A stretch of DNA of 64,000 nt from Cervus elaphus (Eukaryota; Chordata; Mammalia; Artiodactyla; Cervidae): contig NC_057823.1 in the NCBI RefSeq assembly GCF_910594005.1, positions 99,248,015 through 99,312,014 of the forward strand. The letters are read 5' to 3'. Within the stretch, counting starts at the first letter, position 1. Every line of letters begins with the position of its first letter. The notes below the pieces were generated by a model that was not told the DNA's origin, searched no databases, and saw nothing but the letters and a program-made list of their open reading frames with translations. Both the position numbers and the translations under genes were made by a program. Positions 60,200 to 64,000 of the stretch are shown one piece after another.

Positions 60200-62190
60200 T
60201 GAAAATGCCCTATTTCAACCATTCCTCTGATTAAGTGTTTTGCTGTTGTCAGTAAATGGAGAAAGAAAAACCAGGACCTAGGGAATAAAGTAATAAATCC
60301 AAAGTTTATGCAGAGATGCAAAAACCCAGAGTAGTCAACACAATATTGATGGAGGAATAAAGTCAGAGGACTGACACTACCTGACTTCAAGACTTACCAT
60401 AAAGCTTCGGTATTCAGGACAATATGATGTCAGCAAAGAACAGACAAACTAGATCAAATGGAACAGTTAAAGAGCTCAGAAATAGACCCCCCCCCCCCAA
60501 ATTTAGTCAACTAATGTTTGAAAAAGAAGCAAAAGTAATACAAAGAAGCTAAGGCAGTCTTTTTAAGAAATGGTGTTGGAACTATTGGCCATCCTCATTA
60601 AAAAATGAATCCTGATAAAGAACTTGACACCTCTCACAAAAATTAACTAAAAGTGGATGATAGATCTAAATATAGAATGCAAAAACTATAAAGCTCTTAG
60701 ATGATGACTCTTAAGACAATCTAGATAACTTTGGGTTGGTGATGACTTTTTAGATACAACACAAAAAGCACAATGAAAAAAATAATTGATAAACTAGACT
60801 TCATTAAGACAATGGGAACAGAATGAAAAGACAAGTCACTGTCTGGGAGAAAATATTTTCAAAAGACATATCTGATAAAGGATAGTTATCCAAAATACAC
60901 AAAGAAACTCTCTAATAAGAAAACCAACTTGACTGAAAAAAATGGGCCAAAGACTTCAACAGACATCTCACTAAAGAAGAGATGCAGGTGGGAAATAAGC
61001 ATATTCTAAGATGCTTCACATCATATGTTGTAAAAGAAATGTAAATTAAAACAACAATTGAAAATGAAAGTCACTCAGTCGAGTCTGACTCTTTGCGACC
61101 CCATGTACAGTCCATGGAATTCTCCAGGCCAGATACTGGAGTGGGTAGCCTTTCCCTTCTCCAGGGAATCTTCCCAACCCAGGGATTGAACCCAGGTCTC
61201 CGGCATTGCAGGTGGATTCTCTACCAGCTGAACCACAAGGGAAGCCCAAGAATACTGGAGTGGGTAGCTTATCCCTTCTCCAGTGGATCTTCCCGACCCA
61301 GGAATTGAACCGGGGTCTCCTGCATAACAGGCGGATTCTTTACCAACTGAGCTACCAGGGAAGGTACCACTATATATCTATTAGGATGACCAAAATCACC
61401 TAAATATATACTGAAAACACCAAATGCAGAGAAGGATGTGGAACAACAGCAATTCTCAGTCATTATTAGTTTGAGTGTAAAATGATAGTCACTTTGGAAG
61501 ACAGTTTATCAGTCTCTTGCAACACCAAACATACTCTTATCATAAGATCCAGTAATCAAACAAGCTGAAAACGATGTCCACTCAAAAACCTGCACACATA
61601 TGTTTTTAGTAGCTTTGTTCATAATTGCTAAAACTTAGAAGAAATAGATGAATGAATAGACTAGTACGTCAAAACAACGAAGCATTATTTAGCCCTAAAA
61701 AAGGAATGAGGTATCAAGCAGTAAAAAGATATGAAAGAAACCTAAATACATACTATTAAGTGAAAGAAACCAATATGAAAAGGCTACATACTGTATGGTT
61801 CTAACAATATGACATTTGGGAAGAGGCAAAAAACTATGGAGAAAGTGAAAACATCAATGCTTGCTATGGCTTAATGGGAGAAAGAGATGAACAGTCTGAA
61901 CACAGATGATTTTTAGGACAAGGAAACTTTATATGATATTATAATGGTGGATACATGTCATATCACATCTGTTAAAAGTCATGGAATGTACAATTAAGGG
62001 TAAACTCTGGTATAAAGTATGGACTTTGGGTGATGATGATCTATAAATTCAGGTCCACTAATTATAACAAATGTAGGGCTCTGGTGGAAGATTTTGACCA
62101 TGGAGACTATGCATGTGTAGGGGCAGGGAGTATACGGAACATCTCTGCACCATCTTCTCAATTTTTCTGTGAACATAAAACCACTAAAAA
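60200..62190 (+). mobile_element. Old L1 LINE (L1M-type), interrupted by a SINE
   Basis: From about 60345 the sequence follows L1 ORF2 ('cttcaagacttaccataaag' at 60384-60403, 'aaaatgggccaaagacttca' at 60939-60958), is split by the Bov-tA at 61064-61362, resumes with 'ctattaggatgaccaaaatc' (61378-61397), and ends in an old-type 3' UTR near 'ctgtgaacataaaaccacta' (62168-62187). A poly(C) run lies at 60487-60499. Decay is heavy; the left border is uncertain. Confidence 0.8.
61064..61362 (-). repeat. Bov-tA SINE with tandemly duplicated head, inside L1
   Basis: Read in reverse, a complete Bov-tA (61064-61247) is preceded by a second copy of the tRNA-like part and the start of Bov-A (61248-61362). 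The words 'aatactggagtgggtagc' and 'ggattctttaccaactgagc' or its variant occur in both units. I recall this extended form elsewhere in bovid genomes, so it was probably inserted as one unit. Confidence 0.88.
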
Positions 62191-62309
62191 TAGTCTATTG
62201 GAAAAGTACTCATTCACAGTAACCTTGAATTTTATTAGTTTCCTACAATCGAGTACTTTAAAAACATTTGTATTTAATCTTAATAAGATATCACTGGTGT
62301 GTGTGTACG

Positions 62310-62527
62310 CGTGCATGCTAAATCACTTCAGTCGTGGGCAATTCTTTGAGACCCTTTGGACTGTAGCCCACCAAGCTCCTCTGTCCATGGGATTCTCCAG
62401 GCAAGGATACTGGAATGGGTGGCCATGCCCTCCTCCAGGGGATCTTCCTGACCTGACCCAGGGATCGAATCCACATCTGTAATGCCGCCTGGCAGGCAGC
62501 CAGGTTCTTTACCACCTGGGAAGCCCG
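62310..62527 (-). repeat. Bov-tA SINE, reverse, in a TG-rich tract
   Basis: Reversed Bov-A ('ttggactgtagcccaccaag' at 62356-62375) and tRNA-like part with a duplicated 'ctgacc' (62448-62459). It is bounded on both sides by TG-rich sequence (62297-62309 and 62527 onward). Confidence 0.9.
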
Positions 62528-62612
62528 TGTGTATATGTATGGGTGTGCATATACGTACGTGTATATGTATGCACATATGTATATGTATGTGCTACACTGT
62601 GTGTGTGTGTGT
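62527..62612. repeat. TG/TA-rich compound microsatellite
   Basis: Alternating 'gtgtgtatatgtatg' type units ending in a purer (TG)n run at 62598-62612. Confidence 0.85.
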
Positions 62613-62759
62613 AAGACAGGACAGAGTGAGTTCTTTATTTTCCTATGAATCAGTGATACTCAACTTCAACACATTAATATGGATAAAAATATAATTTTGT
62701 GACACCAACAGTGGAAAGTTAGTGTGGACAGAACTTTTTGTATGTTACTGAAGCTCAGC

Positions 62760-63480
62760 TGGTATAAATTCAAATAAAAGTGTTATAACTTTAAGATTTC
62801 AAATGAAATCCCCATGGTAACCACAAAGAAAATAGCTCTAGAATACACACAGAGGAAATGAGAAAGAAATTCATATGTTTCACTGCACGCATAGACATAC
62901 AAAATACTGAAAAACAAAAGACAGTAATAGAAGAACAGGAGTGACTATACCAATGTCAGACAAAACAAATTCTAACTTAAAAAAAAATTATAAGAAACAA
63001 TGAAGGACATTACACTAAGTGAAATAAGCCAGTCATAAATAGACAAATACTGTATTATTCCACTTATATAAGGTAGTTAGAGTTGTCCAAATCATAAAAA
63101 CAGATAGTAGCATGGTGACTGCCAGTGAGTGGGGGGAGAAGGGAATGGGGAGCAATTGTTTAATAGATGAAGAGTTTCAGTTTGCAAGAGGAAGAGAGTT
63201 CTGCATGTGAATGGTAGTGATGGTTGTTCAACAAAATGAATGCCCTTAATACTACTACATTGTTCGCTAAAAATGGTTGAGGTGGTAGATTTTGTTATGT
63301 GTGCTCTATCACAATTTTTAAATGAAGGAAATAATATAGACCAAACTAGATTTTGTTAAAATTAAATTCCCGTACATCAAAGGGCACCATTTAGAGAGTG
63401 AACCGCAAACCACAAGCTGGAAAAAATATTTGCAATACATGTGATTAATAGAGAAATTTAAAAATTAAAAAGATATGCTC
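62760..63480 (+). mobile_element. Old L1 LINE fragments
   Basis: 'accaatgtcagacaaaacaa' (62950-62969) is L1 ORF2. From 63015 'actaagtgaaataagccagt' through 'ctgccagtgagtggggggag' and 'tgaatggtagtgatggttgt' is L1 3' end sequence. The stretch 63340-63470 returns to an ORF2-like part. The jumps mean deletions or two overlapping insertions. Confidence 0.75.
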
Positions 63481-64000
63481 CTAGCACAATACATTAGGAA
63501 GTTGCTCTCTATTAAGAACACATCTCTTTTTTCAGACTCAAACTGTAATTATAGGAATCAGTAACTTAAAAAAATTACTTATCTTCTAAATGCATGTATT
63601 TTATCTTTGTTGAAACTTCATGCCAGATGTCAAGAGAATGAATGCTGAATAACCAGGATCTTATTGCAAGAATGCAATTTAATTGTGTGCAGAATAACAA
63701 TTAAAAAAAAAAAAAAAAAAACCTGTCTCAAGGTTTAAACAAAGAAATGGCAAATTCCTGAAGGCAATTATCTCAATAACAAAACAAACAAAACAGAAAA
63801 TACCTTAGCCCAGTTCAAATGACAGTGTATAAAGTAAGCTATTTTTAACTCTTGAGTTTGGAAAGATTTTTCTTTTGGGACTTCTGTCCATTGTGTTTAA
63901 TTGGTACCCTGAACTTGCCCATCGTTTTCATGTCCACTGACTTTGCTCTACATTTTTATCATTTTATGAGTAAATTAACCAAAAGCCTGTATGGTCTTCG
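63481..64000. other. Intronic stretch at window end
   Basis: No gene or clear repeat apart from a poly(A) run at about 63701-63721, which is preceded by no recognisable SINE or LINE body. Confidence 0.4.

Larger units (their letters stand above)
11695..64000 (-). other. ST8SIA4: Intron upstream of the last ST8SIA4 exon
   Basis: Everything to the right of the splice acceptor is inferred to be the intron preceding the last exon, continuing beyond the window. I looked for minus-strand sequence encoding the preceding residues (the part of the enzyme before Tyr267) and saw none. Open frames in this region are either within retroelements or short and unrecognised. That no exon 4 is present is a visual judgement, not a search result. 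Confidence 0.7.

Noticed and set aside
1..64000. CRISPR-like arrays, operons or bacterial defence systems
   Set aside because: The window is clearly mammalian. Repeated units are SINEs, LINEs and microsatellites without the regular repeat-spacer pattern.

Overview
The window is nuclear DNA from a ruminant, most likely a bovid. The evidence is the repeat content: about two dozen Bov-tA/Bov-A SINEs, six BovB (RTE-type) LINE copies, a CHR-type SINE shared by ruminants and cetaceans, ruminant-type L1 pieces, and old mammalian MIR, L2 and MLT1 remnants. There are no bacterial-type operons, CRISPR arrays or tRNA/rRNA genes, and most open frames are chance frames or lie inside retroelements.

Only one host gene is securely identified. 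The terminal coding exon of ST8SIA4 (polysialyltransferase PST, alpha-2,8-sialyltransferase 4) lies on the minus strand at 11412-11694, bounded by a good splice acceptor. Its 93 complete codons correspond to residues 267-359 of a 359-residue enzyme. A 3' UTR of about 4.2 kb is inferred to run from 11411 to about 7236, ending after an AATAAA signal at 7250-7255 on the minus strand. Everything to the right (11695-64000) is then the intron that precedes the last exon. I found no further ST8SIA4 exon there. Everything left of about 7235 is downstream flank.

Layout. 1-3.2 kb: two CHR-like SINE pieces, a decayed ERV-L-like pol remnant, an MLT1 LTR and two Bov-tA SINEs. 3.2-7.2 kb: mostly unique flank with a MIR. 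7.2-11.7 kb: 3' UTR (with a Bov-A SINE) and last exon. 11.7-64 kb: intron with BovB copies at about 19.9, 32.6, 36.3, 46.2, 47.3 and 54.5 kb, L1 pieces at about 12.8, 23.3, 38.5, 45.7, 60.2 and 62.7 kb, scattered SINEs, MIR/L2 relics and microsatellites.

The most interesting structures are: a 462-bp insertion carrying only the 5' part of an L1 yet flanked by a perfect 16-bp target duplication (12811-13304); a BovB copy whose 5' junction was re-used as the target of a Bov-tA insertion (three copies of one target sequence, 47104-48139); and the strong orientation bias of LINEs (11 of 12 antisense to ST8SIA4) against balanced SINEs (10:10) in the intron. I do not see a new enzymatic or defence-type system here. 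The window is a normal mammalian gene end and large intron with informative transposon archaeology.
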